A DNA stretch of 64,000 nucleotides from Allomyces arbusculus (Eukaryota > Blastocladiomycota > Blastocladiomycetes > Blastocladiales > Blastocladiaceae): NCBI GenBank assembly GCA_027604705.1, contig JADHYV010000024.1:248001-312000 (forward strand). Direction: 5' to 3'. The translations under genes were made by a program, and so were the position numbers. Of this stretch, positions 22,708 to 35,239 are shown piece after piece (the first letter of the stretch is position 1; each line of letters opens with the position of its first letter). A model generated the notes under the pieces. That model saw nothing but the letters and a program-made list of their open reading frames with translations, ran no database searches and was not told where the DNA came from.

Positions 22708-25700
22708 TCAGCACTGGCCCTCATCCCCCTCGCCCTCCTTACCCTCCACATCGACAAGCGCCATTTCCGCATCATCGTCCACCTCCGCGCCTTCCACCTT
22801 GTCGCCCCCGTCGATGGCCGGCTCCTCCTCGCTTGCCCATGTCTGCAGTGCCGCCCACACGTCGCTGCTGCTACTCGCTGCCGCGGCTGCTGCGGCCTCA
22901 TCCCCCGCGTACGTCAGCAACCGCAACTGCTCAACGCGGCCCAGCAACACGCGGGCACGATCGCGCGACAACGCGCGTATCGTCTCCTGTTCCTCGACAA
23001 GCCGCGTCAGCGCGTACCGACACGCGGCCGAGCGCACGTTCGACGCGCACTGGAGCGCAATCTGCACATCGTTCAGAACATCTTGACGCGTCAGTTTCAG
23101 GTGGATCAAACATTCTTGGGTCACGAACGACCAGGACGTACATCAAAGAAGGCGCCGTCGAGCACCGACGGCAGCGGCGCGTGTGCCCATTGCAGCAGCA
23201 GCACCTCTGGGGACCGATCCAGACACCGCGTCAGTTCTCTGCCGCCACGACATCGCCACCACGACCACCAAAATCCAAACAAACAAAAAAAAACAACGTA
23301 CCGTGCAACCCGGCGACCGCCGCACCCCCGCGCACCTTCTCCACGACCGTCTGCACCACCGGTTCGGGCAACCGCCACGGCGCCGGGACAAACCCGCCCT
23401 GCGCCGCATCCACCCCACCGTCGCCACTCCCCCTCTCGTCCCCCACCACCTCGAGAACCGCGCGCACGTACGCAGCGACCGCGCGGTCCACAAGCGCCGC
23501 AAACTCGGCTTCCCCCACGACCACGCCGGGCACGACCGTCGGCGGCGTGGCAGCCGGCACCATCCACGTGAGCATGCCCGCGAGCACGCCCGCAGCACTG
23601 CGTGCGGCCACCTTTGCAACGTCCGGCCGTTCATCTGCACTTGCGCGCGCCATCACGGCCGCCAATTCCACGAGACTCAGGGCGCCGTCGAGGCTCGCTG
23701 GCGGGAACACGCGCGCAGCCGTCCACTGGATCCACAGGGAATGCGTGAAGGCCGCAGCCATCGAGTCGCGCGCGATCGCCCACTGCACGACTTGTGCAGC
23801 CGTCGGGGCCGCGGTGCAGGTGCCGATCCACGGGAACGTGGCGACCGCGTGCCCAATGGCGGCGGCGTTTGCGTCGAGAACGGCGCCGTGCGCGGGTTCC
23901 AGGAACGTGAGCAGGTTCAGGTAGGCCGTCGTGTACTGGTCGATGTTGCGGTTGCCAAACTGGACCGGGTGCAGGAGCGGCATGGCGAAGAGCGGCGCGC
24001 CGAGAATACCGAGCAGGGTGCCGACGTGTGCGGAGGTTTCGAGCAGCCGGTGCGCAAGTTTCAGCGCCAGCTACCAAGAGTCATGGTTGCCCGTGGTCAG
24101 GAAGAAGTCAATCTGCGTTGACCTGGAGCCGCCAACCACAGGCGGACGGTTCCAAAAGAGAAGGAGGCAAGGCAACATACCAATCGCTCGTCGTCAAGCG
24201 CGTCCTTGATCGAGATCAAGAACATGTGCACAAACTTGGCCGCCTGCATCGCCTAGATAGTCGCACACGCCAAATTGTCAGTCACCATCTTCACTCACAC
24301 ACCAAACCACACTCCACATACCGACTCATGCGCGACCCCCGCGGGCGCGGCCTCATACAACATCTGCAACAGCATCCAGTACGTCCCGCGCACGTTTCTC
24401 GCCGACTCTTTCCGCTGCGTCAAGTACATCTGCACCCACCCGTGCCGCATGCGGTTGATGGCCACCGCCACGAGCAGCGTCATGGCCTGCGCGGGCTGGA
24501 GCGCGCAGTTGATCCACAACGCTAACGCCGCCTCGCGCACGGCCACTGTCGGCCCTGGCAACCCGACCATCATCCAGTTCAGGAGCCGCGGGTCGAGCAC
24601 GGCGGGCGCCACATCGGGGTGCACTTGCACGATCCGCAAAATGACTTTCAGGACCTCGGCGATGAAGGTCGGGCGCACAACGTCAATCACTTGCTCGGTG
24701 CGGTGCAAGCTCGCGAGCAGGGCGCGCACAGCCATGTCGGCCACGTCGCTGCGGTCGGCCGGGTAGACCAGGTGGAAGATCACTTGCAGGATCACGTCCA
24801 GGTGCTGGATATTGGCTGCGGACACGAGCAGGCCGCCGAGCGCCTGCACGAGCGGGGTGGGCACGCGTTCGCCGATTTGCGTGAGTCCTTGCCGCAATGT
24901 CTCGGCGTCATGGATCACGTCGAGCGCGTGCGAGAGGAACCGTGGCTGCCGTTCCGTCGTGGTTTCAAACAGCCGCCGCACCAACGCTTCGTCGATGCTC
25001 ACGCTCTTTTGCGCAATTGTCGCGATCATCAAGAACAGTTGGTCAAAGCCCGGATAGACGCCGTCAACCATGGTCACGTTAGCGGTCGCGGCCGTTGCGA
25101 CCACGGGGCCGACACCGTCCACGTCCATGGCGTCCGACGCGGACCCCGTTGACGGGAAATACTCGGCCTTTTCAAACAGCTTCACGAGCATGGGCCCAAC
25201 CGGGACAAACGACTCGACCATGTGCGAGCACACTTGGTTGCACACTTCCATGAAGTACTGCCAGATGCGAGAAAAGAATTGCAGTTCCCTGGTCGCGATA
25301 ATCGTCACGAGCTGCGCAGCGAGGTCCGCCATGGCCGCGGGGGACGCAGCTTCGACCGCCACGTGCAAAACGGCACGAATCGCATGGCGCGCATCCGGAA
25401 TCGCATTGAGCATCAGGTACTGCCATAGCACGTTGGGTCCGTCCTTGGTCAGCGCCGCGATCAGCCAGTCGGCGTCGTCTGCGGGGACCTTGGCGTGGAA
25501 GACGTTGCGCAAGACGGGGAGCGCATAGGCCAGGTCGTGGCTGTGCACAACGACACGCAGCAGCACGTACAGAAACGGCCGCATCAAGCCACTGTGGTCG
25601 GCGAGCGTCGACGCGAGCTCCACGAGATGCTGGTCAAACAAGAGCGTGTCACGCACGAGCCGCCGGTTGGCCACCTGGATCGGCGCGAGCAACTTGTCAG

Positions 25701-28700
25701 GCACGGCCACGTCACACGCCTGGACCTCGTCCACGGACCGCTGCTTCTGCTGGTAGAAGAGCATGTAGGCCGAGTACTGTTTCCCGTCGCCGCCGTAGGC
25801 CAGAGTCGGCAAATGCGCCGCGTCAAACGGTGTGACCGAACAGTCGTTGAACTGGAACCAGTCGCCCTCGGCGCTGTACGGCGGCTCGGCCGACGTGCAC
25901 TTGATGTACGAGTAGTAGTGGCCCGAGTCTGCGGTGCCCGTGTGCACAAGCACGCCCACGAGCTCAAACTCGGCCGCGGCCGGATCGTTAACGAGTTCCA
26001 GCTGCCGCTCGGCCGTCAGGTACGGACGCATGTCAAGCACGTGCGGGAACGTGAAGCTGTCGTTGACCTTGAACCGACAGAACCGCTCCATGTCAAAGTC
26101 GAACCGCTTAAGATGGAAGATCAGTCGCTCCGGTAACTCGCGGATGCGCGTCGACTTGACCGCGTCCACCTTCTTGTCGCACTCGCCGCAGCTATTTCCC
26201 AGAGCATGGTGGTGATGACCTCCATGCACAGAATATAAACGCCATCCAAACCCAACCAGAGAAGAACGTACCGGAACTGGTTATCCCCACTCAATGCATC
26301 CCCACGGACATACAGCGCCAAACTCTCGGCGAGCCCGGCCTGCCCCTTGACCTCGCACTGAATCGCGTGAAACTGCTCTTCGCGCACACTCTTGTGCGTG
26401 CACGCAGACTCGACGAGATGCTGCAATTTTCCGCCGTACCGCTGCGTGAGCAGCCGTCCTTGTGGCAAGTCCTGCACCTGCGCCTCGAGCCGGTCAAAGA
26501 CCATGTTGAAAAACTCGTCGCCGTCCATTTGCACGTGCTCGTTGAGTGGCCTGCCCTCGAAATCCTTGAGCGTGCGGACGAACGGGCGCGTGTCGTACTC
26601 GTGCCGCTGCGACGCGTGCAGGTGTGCAAACATGGCCTGTAATTGTGCGAGAAACCGGTCTGGCTCGGGTTCGGGCGCGGGTGCGGCTGGCCCGGCCGGG
26701 GGAGAGGTGGCGGAAGCGTCGGCGGCCGCAGCAGCAGCAGCAGCAGCAGCAGCGGGTGGCAGCACGGGCGATGCGGGCGCCGATGTCGCGGGACACGTCA
26801 AAATCGCGTTTCGGAACGCCGGGTCCATGAAAAACTGCTGCAGCATGCTGTTCTGGTAACACGTCGCGCCGAGGTTTTTGAGGCCGGCGTAGTGCGACCG
26901 GCAAAACACGCGCGGGTTGTACTCCCATTCGGTGCACTGCAATCCGTCTACCAACCCACAAACGAACACGTTAGCTTCCGAGGTGGCGTCCGAAATTCCC
27001 TGTGGGCTAGAAAAAAACTGAGCGTACCCTCGGCCAAAAACTCGAGCAGCAAGTCATGCACGACCTGCACATGCTCACCGGGAACCGCAACCGTCCTGCC
27101 GAGCAACTGCGTCACGGCCGCCGCGAGCTGTTCCCGGTCCTCGAACGTGGCGCCCAAATCGAGGTCCTCGATCCCCTTGTACACCGCGCGGAACACGACC
27201 GGCACCCACTGCGCGACCACTTCTCTCGGCACCACGTCCGCATCCTGCTCGACCAAAAACGCCAGCAAGCGCACCATCCCCGGATTGATGCGAGTCGTCA
27301 ACGCGTCCAGCACCTCCTCCCACGGCGGGAACTGCTCGGCGCGCGACGTCGTGTCGGCCGCAAATACGGTCTCCATGACGTTGTAGTACGGCGGGGCCAT
27401 GGCGTCCGCGACGCGCGACCAGAGGTGCGCACGGAGCGCGGCGACCGCGGGTGTCGGTGGCGATTCGGCGGGACCCACGAGCGCGGCGATCTGGGAAGCG
27501 ACTAAATCGATGGCCGCGGGTGCGAGCCACCCGGACCGTAAACTGTCGCTCATGGCGCGCGCCCAGGTATTCAGAATGGGCGCGTCGAGTTCCGAGTCGA
27601 GCCGGCCGACGGCGACGAGCACATGGATCGCAGCGAGGACGATTTCGGTGGGCGCCACGCTGGTGGTCATGGCAAGGACACATATCTCAACGAGGCTTGC
27701 GAGCTCGTCCGCGTCGATCGAGGTCGTGGGCAAGACAGCCGTGAGCAAGTCGGTCGTCCGCACAAAGCACTCGCGCTGGACCGGATCCGCGACGTCCAAT
27801 TGCGGCAAGCTCGCAATCATTGGGTTGAGTCGCACGACGTGCCCCATGGTTGCAAACCGGTCGAGCAGCAGCTCCACGAGATACAGGTACTCGTGCGGCC
27901 GATCCGCTGACATTCTCGACTGCTGCGTCACGGCCTCCCACGACAAACTCGGCAAGACCTGCAAGAGCCGGTAGACGATCGCGGCGCGGTCGCGGTCCAG
28001 CGACCTAAGCAACCGCAGGAGCACGGCCTGGTACTCGTCGCGCATGACTTCGTCCGCGAGCGAGACCCCCTCATCGACGCCGGGCCCCGCGACCCCATTC
28101 GCTAGCGCGACCGTGACCGCGCCACCCTCGACCGTGACCCCGATCTCAGCGAGCGGCAGCAGCAAGGTGCGCGCACTGGCCAGCTCCTTGCCGCCGAAAA
28201 TTAGCCGCAAGCGGCCAGCGGCGCACGGCAACTGCTGCGCGATCATGCCGCGCAACTGGCCGCCCGTCAAGTTGAGCGGCACGGGCAGGTTGAACGCCGT
28301 TGTGCCGTCGCCGTGGGCCTTGATGGTCAGCGGCACGACCGTGCGAGGTGCGCGCGCGCATGCGTGCGGGCGCCAGTCGGCGGCATCAACAGGCGGCGGG
28401 AATTTGCGTGCGACCATGGGGATCAGCCGCACGAGCACGTCGACGATGCGCGCAAGCACCGTCGCCGACGCGGCGCGCGCCATTTCGGGCACGAGCCGCG
28501 CCACGACTAAGTGCGCCGACTCGGTCCGCCAGTAGACAATCAGTTGGTCGACGAGGTGCTGTGCAGCTACCTTAGCCACCTGGTCGTCGCTCGTCTCAAT
28601 CAGGACGGGCACGAGAAACAGAACCGAGTCTGGCAACTGGCCAGCGTGTTCAGCCGCGTCGGTCACGGCCATGCCGCCGTCCTCGTTCTCGAGGTTCCAG

Positions 28701-31322
28701 ATCCGGTATAGCACTTGCAGCAGCGGCACCGTGACGCTAGCTGGGTCCACAACGCGCGCAGCGCTCCACACCTCGACACTCGCCGTGGCCCGCAAGTGCC
28801 GCGGGACGGTCGCACTAGGTTGCCTGTCCTCGTCGCGCGCAAGCACGCCATGGAGCCAGGCCAGGAATGGCGCCTCGTTGGGCGCACCAAAATACGCGGT
28901 CCAGAGCGCGAGCACATCTTGCGCGGATGCCGGCTCCCGTGCGCGGTCCGGGTCGCGCAACATTTGCCATACGGCGATCCGTGTCCGGAACTCGAGCTTG
29001 GCATCGGCCTCGTCCGTGGCGGGTGTGCGTGCAAGCACTTGCAAGTCGGCATCGAGCCGTGCCGCGAGCACGTCGAGATCGTCGACCGCGATCCACGCGG
29101 GCGGCAATGCCGCAACCGAATCGAGCAACCCCTCCAGCAAAATCATACTTGGCACGACGCGCGCATGGTTCGCGAGCGCGCGACTTGCCTCGTGGAACAT
29201 GGCCGGGAAATACTGCTGCGCAAAGTCCTCGTCCATGTCTGGCACGAGTCCGGCCAGCCACTGCGCCATCACGACGACGAGCGGCGACGGAAACCCGCCG
29301 TCCGCGTTCTGGATCCCGGCGATCACGGCATTGAGCAGCGCATAGGCCCACTCGGGCGACTCGAACGCAAACACGTCGTCGCACCGTGGCAGCACAATGA
29401 CGCGCTCGAGCAGCGACCGGGCAATCACACAAACCGGTTCGGTCCAATCGGCCGGCGGAACCGCGAGAGCGTACCGCGCCAACGGATCCAATTTCGCCGG
29501 ACGCATGTTTCGTATCGTGCGGTCGAGCAGCGCATCGATCGGCGTCGTCTGCGCACGCACCGCCAACTGCCAAAACGTGTCAATCTGGGCGTCGCTGAGC
29601 CCGTCGTCCCGCGCCAACTCGACGAGAACGTCCCCGGCGCGCGCAACAATTTCCGGGTGCGGTTCTCCGGCAAAGACGAGATCGAGCACGTTCTCGTCCT
29701 GCAGCCACTCGTGGTGTTCAGCGGCATACTCGGGCGCTTGCCGGACCAACTCGGCCAATCTGCGCAGCAGTGTGATCCCGAGCAGTCGCCGGTCGAGTGC
29801 GGGGCACTTGAGCAGGGCGAGGCAGAGCGTGCGCGCGTTGCGGTGCGCGACAGCCTGGTCAAGTTTCAGCAGCGCCTCGAGCAGGCCAAAAATCGTGCTC
29901 GGCGCCACGTTGCGCGTGTTGGCCTCGGACAGCGCCGCGAGCCGGCTCTGCACCACGTCAAAGAACAACTGGAACAGGTTGGCCTTGGTCTGCAGGACCG
30001 CCTCGACCGCGTCGGGCGGCGCGGTCGTGACAAAGGCCTGGTCGCCGAGCCCCGCAAGTGTCTGCAAGGCCCAGGCGAGCTGCTCGAGCGACGCGTTGGG
30101 CCGCGCCGCGCACTCGAACAGCTTTTCCGGGCCCTGATTATTGAAGAAGTGCTGAATGAGCCGTCCTTTCATCTAGAGACATACAAAAAGCGGGAACAGT
30201 GGCCTGGCGCGGTTAGTAGGGTTATCTTGGTCGCGCGGTTCCGCGTGTGCAGGGGGGAGGGAGGGACAAATGGTACGCTGGGGTTGGTGGAGAAGATCGG
30301 TTGCGGGTCTGTCGAGAGCACGAACCGCAAGACTTGAGCGAGCTTGTCGTAGTGGGTCAGACGATCGGCGTCGAGCTGCATGAAGGCATTGACCACGGCC
30401 GTAAAAAGTCGCACAACCTGATGTGCCGTCTGCGGCGCGGCCCCGAGCTCGCTAGATGATGGTTCATTCGCCATGATTCAGTCCATTCGCGTTACAATCC
30501 GGTCCCGCCGCACCAACACCAGCAGGCCCCAGCAGAAACGTACGCATTGGCCAGGATCGCGACACACATCCTCGGCAACGCATTCCGGGCGACCCACTCG
30601 GCCAGCGGGTTCTCGGGGTCGCGGTAGATCAATCGCTCCGTGTTATCCGCGAGCCATGGCAGCGAGTCGCGGCACGAGATAAACTGGCGCTGCTCGAGGT
30701 TGATGCATCCTTGCTGGAAATGATGGCGCATGACTTCGTCGGCACTCGGCTTCGCTGGTTTGCGCGGCGGGAGAATGGCGAGATCGTCGTCGTCGTGCAG
30801 CGGCGGTGAGAACTCGAAGTCGCCGTGCGCACTGTCGAAATCGTCGTCATCGTCGTCCGACGACGTTTCGAGCATGGACACCGTCTCGGGGTACGGCGCG
30901 TGCGGACGCGTAATGGCAGCAACGGCGCCGGCGACCGCGACCTTGGGCTGCGGTGATGGCGCACGCGCGCGCGGGAGCACAATTGCCGGGTGGGTCGCGG
31001 CGGCTGTGAGAAGCTGGTCGTCAGATTCAAAGTCGTCGTCGTCGTTGTCGTCGTAGTCGGCGAGTTCGTCCACGTCCATGGCGCTCGACGAGGTTGGGGT
31101 CCGTCCAGCGGACGCGTGCGCGCGCGCGGCAGTAGCGGCCAAGGCCGCGGCCGCCGACGTGTCGGACCGTCCAGCGGTCGCGGCGTTGGCGCGGGCATCC
31201 GACCAGGCCGCGTCGGACAGCAAGCCAGCTTCGTCGGCGGGATTAACGTCGGTGTCGTCGTCTTCGAGATCAGGCTCAACGTGGCGGGTGCGGGTTCTAG
31301 AGACGGAAGGGGTGAAAGGCAT
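22708..31322 (-). CDS. Giant ubiquitin carboxyl-terminal hydrolase (USP9X/USP24/USP34-type)
   Basis: Cysteine protease that removes ubiquitin from substrates. Nine exons in transcript order: 30544-31322, 30277-30451, 27028-30172, 26272-26947, 24322-26191, 24181-24252, 23302-24070, 23142-23206, 22708-23061; 2,634 residues. Residues 1-260 are acidic and disordered ([16 protein letters not shown]), 260-1366 are helical armadillo-like repeats. The USP core begins at 1388: Cys box GLKNLGATCYQNS with Cys1396, zinc CGEC near 1593, and His box VLVHTGTADSGHYYSY with His1683. A long helical C-terminus ends in an acidic tail. An 11-alanine run interrupts the catalytic domain. The architecture matches animal USP9X/USP24/USP34, which yeasts lack. 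The first junction (ILANA|ELGAAPQ) merges what could be read as a separate upstream gene. An in-frame ATG at 31433 would add 37 residues. Confidence 0.88.
26728..26753 (+). repeat. GCA trinucleotide repeat (poly-Ala) in the deubiquitinase catalytic domain
   Basis: Read on the minus strand as an alanine run between the Cys box and the rest of the USP fold, in a low-complexity Pro/Ala insertion that probably loops out of the domain. Confidence 0.8.
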
Positions 31323-32191
31323 GCATTGGTGCCGAGCGCGCGTGAGCGAGGTGATCAGCGCTCGTGATGGCAGGGCGATGGCCGGCAACGCGACCCGCAG
31401 CGCAGCTGAAAGGACAAGCGCGTACCGCGCCATGTTGGCAGCGGCCGCTGCAGCGGCAGCACCGTGGTCGTCGTGGCAAGCGGGTGACTTTGCGCGCTCG
31501 GAGCGTGGGCTTGTCGAGGTCGACCGCGAGCTGACGGTGCCGTTGGTGGTGGTGGAGGAGGCTGTGGCAGCGGGCGAGGCCGGCGTGCGCGGGTAGGGCC
31601 CGAGCAGCGCGGGCCGTTCGCGCACTCGGCCGGCGGCGCGCGGCATGCGGGCAGGCGGCGTCGAGCCGACGTGGTGGAGCAGGGCGGTGGTGCGGGTGGT
31701 CGCGGTCACGACCGAGGCGCGGTTCGGTCGGCCAGAACGAAACAGGCAGTTGCAGCAACGCCGTGGCGCGGAAGCAGGCGAAAGCGCGCTCGGCGAACGC
31801 GGCGCCCCGCTGGTCGATCCTGACGTGTCAAGCGAGCCGACGACCCACTCACGGGCGCGGATCAGGCTGTGGCACGTTCTGAGCCAGCGTGCGACAGGCC
31901 GGCAGCGTTGACGACGAAGTCGACCTGGTGGTGGCGGTGGTAGTGGTGGTGGTGGAGGAGGAGGAGCGCTGGCCGGGACACACGCGGAAAAGCAGAGCAA
32001 ACGGCGTCTTGCTCGGTTAAGCCGGTGGCACGTGTTGTGCGCCGGTCGCTTCACCGCACGCGGAGAAGCAGTCGACTCACTCCGAGCACCGTCCACCCGA
32101 CATGCACTGCAATGGAATTGTAAATCGCGGACATGCACACAACCCAACATGCGCCCAACCCAACATCCCAACATGCGCCCTTTACACGCCG
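31323..32191. promoter_or_regulatory. Upstream region of the deubiquitinase gene
   Basis: 869 bases between the deubiquitinase start and the stop of the next minus-strand gene. A GGTGGT/GGAGGA repeat lies at about 31924-31965. Minus-strand frame remains open across much of it, but its translation is Arg/Ser/Pro-rich and lacks family resemblance, so I treat it as promoter and 5' UTR. Confidence 0.4.
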
Positions 32192-35100
32192 TTAGAAATG
32201 CTCGTACACCTCGCGCACCACCGGCCGGTTCGTCTCGTTCTTATCGCGCATGCGCCGCGTAAGCGCGCGCAGCTGCGTGTACTGCTCCGTCATCGCGCGG
32301 TCCTGCTCTGTGATCTCGCCCACGCCGCCCGGCGCTGGTGCCACTTGCGCCGGCACCGGTGGCAGCGGCAACGCCAGCGTCGCAGCCGTGCCCCCCGCCG
32401 CGGCCACTTTGGCCCCATCAATCGCCGGCACCGGCGGCACGTCCTCCCCACCCGGTGCCCCACCTACGGGCTCGGGCGTGACCGGCCGCTGAATCACCGT
32501 CGTCGCCGCCTCGTTGTACAGCGGCGACCACGGCGGGTGAATCGACGGCGCCAAATGAATCGTGATCGGCCGCTTGCTGCGCCGCTTCTTGCTCGGCGTG
32601 CCCCCACTGGTCGGCGTCAGCGCGCCGCCGCCGCTCTCGCTGCTCGTGGGCGTCAATGGCGGGCGCTGTCCACCACGGTCGGAATTGCCTGTCTGCACGG
32701 AACTCGACCCGGCCGACGAGTGCGACGCCGTCGACGCGCGCAAGTCGCCCGAGGACTCGGGCCGTGCGGGCAACTCGGGCGGGGTGTCGGGCGTATCGGG
32801 CGCGAGCGGCTGCACAATCGGGCGCAGGTACCAAAACCGGTCGAGCACGTCGTCGACGAGCATGCCGAGCTGCTTGATGTCGTCGGCGAGCGTCGAGTCG
32901 TACTCGGACGCCTGGGTTGGCGAGTAGGTCGCGGGCGGCGGGAGCGTCAGGCTCGGCAAGAGGACACGCGCCTCGGCCGTTTCGCAGAGTGCCGGTGGGA
33001 TTGCCGGCGAGGTCGGTGCCGTGGTACTGCTGCCGCTGCCGGCCTTGGCCGTCTTCGTGTCTGTGGACACGACCGGGAACACCATGACATGGTCAACGGT
33101 CACATTCCCGTGCGCAAACGCGCACTCCTCGTGCAAATACACGAGCGCCTCGGTCACATGCTTGAGCAGCCGCAGCAGCAGCTTGTTCGTCTCGTAGGCC
33201 CGCGGGCGGTCGATCCTCGACGTGGAACTCGACTCGAGTTTCCGGAAAACACACTCTTGCAGCAAGTACTGGTGCAGCGGCCGTGCCGGTGCCGTGACCG
33301 CCGGATCAAACATGAAATGCAAGGTCGGGACCAACGGCATCCAATCAAGCGGCACGTCGTTGACGCGCAGTTGCGGCAAGTGCAAGCCCTCCATTTCCAC
33401 CGAATGTGGCGGCAAGAACCGCGGTGGCGCCGGTGCCGTGGTCTCGGCACGGCACAACTGCAGCAGCCGCTGGTATCGGTGCAGATACCAAATGGCCTTG
33501 GTGCCCTTGACGTCGGCGACGCGCACGAGCTTGGACTGGTTCTTGATGGCCATGATTGTTTGCTTGGGCATCGCGCACACTTGGACCAACGTTGGCGCCG
33601 GGTGGCCCGGGAGCGCGACGAGCGTCTTGGCCATGTTGAGGTAGACGAGGTCGCCCTTGGGCGGCAGCGGGGACCGGAAACTGCGCAGGACCGACGTGAA
33701 GTCGTGCGGCAGCCGCCGCTCCACCTGGTAGTACTCGACGAGGGATTCCATATCGTCGGCCGAGACGACGCTGGCCATGACGAGCTGGCTGTACCGGAAC
33801 CCCATCAAAATGGTCGTGATCTGGATTGCGACTGGGTCCTTGGACGTGCTAAAGTAATTGATGTCCCACTCGTACAAGTCGAGGTCCAAGAACGTCTTGC
33901 ACGCACTGATCAGCCGCGTCCAGTTGAGCGCCGCATCCATCAACGAGTCGCCGTCGACGGGATCGAGCTTGCCGACCTTGGTCAGCGAATCGCCCGGCAG
34001 CACGCCCAACGACTCGAGCCGTGCGCGGTAGTGCGTGACGATATCGTTGAAGAACAGGCACAGGACCCCGCCCGACGCGAGCGACTCGATTGGGTCGGTG
34101 GTTGTCTTGAGCAGCTGCGCCGACCGCAGGTGCCGCACCGTCTGGTCAAACAATTCCGTCCGGATCTTGGTCGACTGCTTGGTCGCCCACTCGAACCGTA
34201 CCGAGTCGACGTGCGACGTCAGAAACTCACCCATCTCAGCCATGAACGTGCGGATCTGCTTAGCCCATTCGTCGAGCGTCGCCGGGTCCACATCACTGAC
34301 ACTGTCCCCAGCCTTGTCCTCGATCGTATCCAACAACGCCTTGATCTCGTCCACGTTCTTGTCGACGCCCGTCGCCTTGAAGTGGAACAGAAATTCGTGC
34401 AGCGGCGCTGTGGCCGTGAGAATTACCGTAATGTTCGACGGCGTCGTCCAGATACTCAAGACATCTGGCACGAGTGCCTGGCACCGCAAAAGCGCGCCAT
34501 TCACGCCGTGTTTCCCCTGAGGCGTCGACGGCCGCGGTGGGGGCGTGCGCGAGAGTGGTGGTGGGGTGCGTGACCGGAGACTACCCGCAGGTGGCGTGCG
34601 TGGGCGCGACGGCGTCGACGAGCTCGGCGACGTCGGCATGCTCGCGTACCCTGCGGGCATCGGTGGCAATGGCGGCAAGCCGCCCTTGGGCGGTCCGCCC
34701 GCCGCGCCCGGAATCGGCGGGACTGCGGGCGCGCCGGCCGCGACGAGCGAGATCCCAAAGTACGACTCCACGTACTTTTGCAAGTCGAACCACTCTTTCG
34801 ACTGCTCGAGCGACTGCAGTTCCTTGCCAATTTCGCCCTCGAAAAAGCCCTTGCGCTCGTTGACGAGGTTGGCGGGCAAGTCCATGACCGACTTGCGCTT
34901 GGCAGCCGACGCCGACATGGTGAGCATGCGCATGATGGCGGGCCGGTCGCGCATGGTTGGGAATCGCTCGAGCAAGTCGGACGCGGCGAGTTCTGGCGGC
35001 GGGTTGCGCAGCAGGTCAAACGTCGAAATACGCTTCATTTTCTTCGACTTGGCAGTGTCGCCAGTGAGGTCGGCCTTGGGCGGGCGCGGCGAAGGGGCCG

Positions 35101-35239
35101 ACCGGGTGCTCGCCGAGTCGGGCGCGATAGTGGAGACGGGCTCATCCTCGGGCACGGGAGGTAGCGGAGGGAGCGGCGGGAGCGGTGTGGTCGGCACGGG
35201 CGCAATGGGTGCCGAGGCCGGCGAGTCGGCCTGGGTCAT
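32192..35239 (-). CDS. Large protein with C-terminal pseudokinase domain, function unknown
   Basis: Intronless; 1,015 residues from the first plausible ATG (MTQADSP). Residues ~1-60 and 180-260 are Pro/Ser-rich. Residues ~60-180 and 265-560 are charged and helical (for example DLLERFPTMRDRPAIMRML and KNVDEIKALLDTIEDKAGD). The C-terminal part resembles a protein kinase: helix αE KHVTEALVYLHEECAFAHGN, then VTVDHVMV in place of HRDLxxxNxL near residue 713, an αF-like ADDIKQLGMLVDDVL and a terminal MRDKNETNRPVVREVYEHF like helix αI. The catalytic-loop Asp is replaced by Asn (HGN), no DFG is visible and no glycine loop is clear, so it should be catalytically dead. Low-complexity insertions split the C-lobe. 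It may be a scaffold, but no family is recognised. Confidence 0.75.
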   Translation of the reverse strand: MTQADSPASAPIAPVPTTPLPPLPPLPPVPEDEPVSTIAPDSASTRSAPSPRPPKADLTGDTAKSKKMKRISTFDLLRNPPPELAASDLLERFPTMRDRPAIMRMLTMSASAAKRKSVMDLPANLVNERKGFFEGEIGKELQSLEQSKEWFDLQKYVESYFGISLVAAGAPAVPPIPGAAGGPPKGGLPPLPPMPAGYASMPTSPSSSTPSRPRTPPAGSLRSRTPPPLSRTPPPRPSTPQGKHGVNGALLRCQALVPDVLSIWTTPSNITVILTATAPLHEFLFHFKATGVDKNVDEIKALLDTIEDKAGDSVSDVDPATLDEWAKQIRTFMAEMGEFLTSHVDSVRFEWATKQSTKIRTELFDQTVRHLRSAQLLKTTTDPIESLASGGVLCLFFNDIVTHYRARLESLGVLPGDSLTKVGKLDPVDGDSLMDAALNWTRLISACKTFLDLDLYEWDINYFSTSKDPVAIQITTILMGFRYSQLVMASVVSADDMESLVEYYQVERRLPHDFTSVLRSFRSPLPPKGDLVYLNMAKTLVALPGHPAPTLVQVCAMPKQTIMAIKNQSKLVRVADVKGTKAIWYLHRYQRLLQLCRAETTAPAPPRFLPPHSVEMEGLHLPQLRVNDVPLDWMPLVPTLHFMFDPAVTAPARPLHQYLLQECVFRKLESSSTSRIDRPRAYETNKLLLRLLKHVTEALVYLHEECAFAHGNVTVDHVMVFPVVSTDTKTAKAGSGSSTTAPTSPAIPPALCETAEARVLLPSLTLPPPATYSPTQASEYDSTLADDIKQLGMLVDDVLDRFWYLRPIVQPLAPDTPDTPPELPARPESSGDLRASTASHSSAGSSSVQTGNSDRGGQRPPLTPTSSESGGGALTPTSGGTPSKKRRSKRPITIHLAPSIHPPWSPLYNEAATTVIQRPVTPEPVGGAPGGEDVPPVPAIDGAKVAAAGGTAATLALPLPPVPAQVAPAPGGVGEITEQDRAMTEQYTQLRALTRRMRDKNETNRPVVREVYEHF

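Noticed and set aside
24071-24180. Possible extra exon reading IDFFLTTGNHDSW in the deubiquitinase intron
   Set aside because: The open stretch ends in a TAG that itself serves as the acceptor for the next exon; skipping it joins the flanking exons in phase with a normal 110-base intron.
28715-30337. 540-codon plus-strand open frame
   Set aside because: Antisense shadow of the deubiquitinase exon 27028-30172; no family resemblance.
30492-31322. A separate acidic-protein gene upstream of the deubiquitinase
   Set aside because: Its apparent end lies 18 bases before the deubiquitinase ATG and reads CWCWC-type junk; an in-phase intron at 30452-30543 joins both into one protein.
32102-34573. 823-codon plus-strand open frame
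   Set aside because: Antisense to the pseudokinase gene; Arg/His/Gln-rich translation typical of antisense reading of GC-rich codons.
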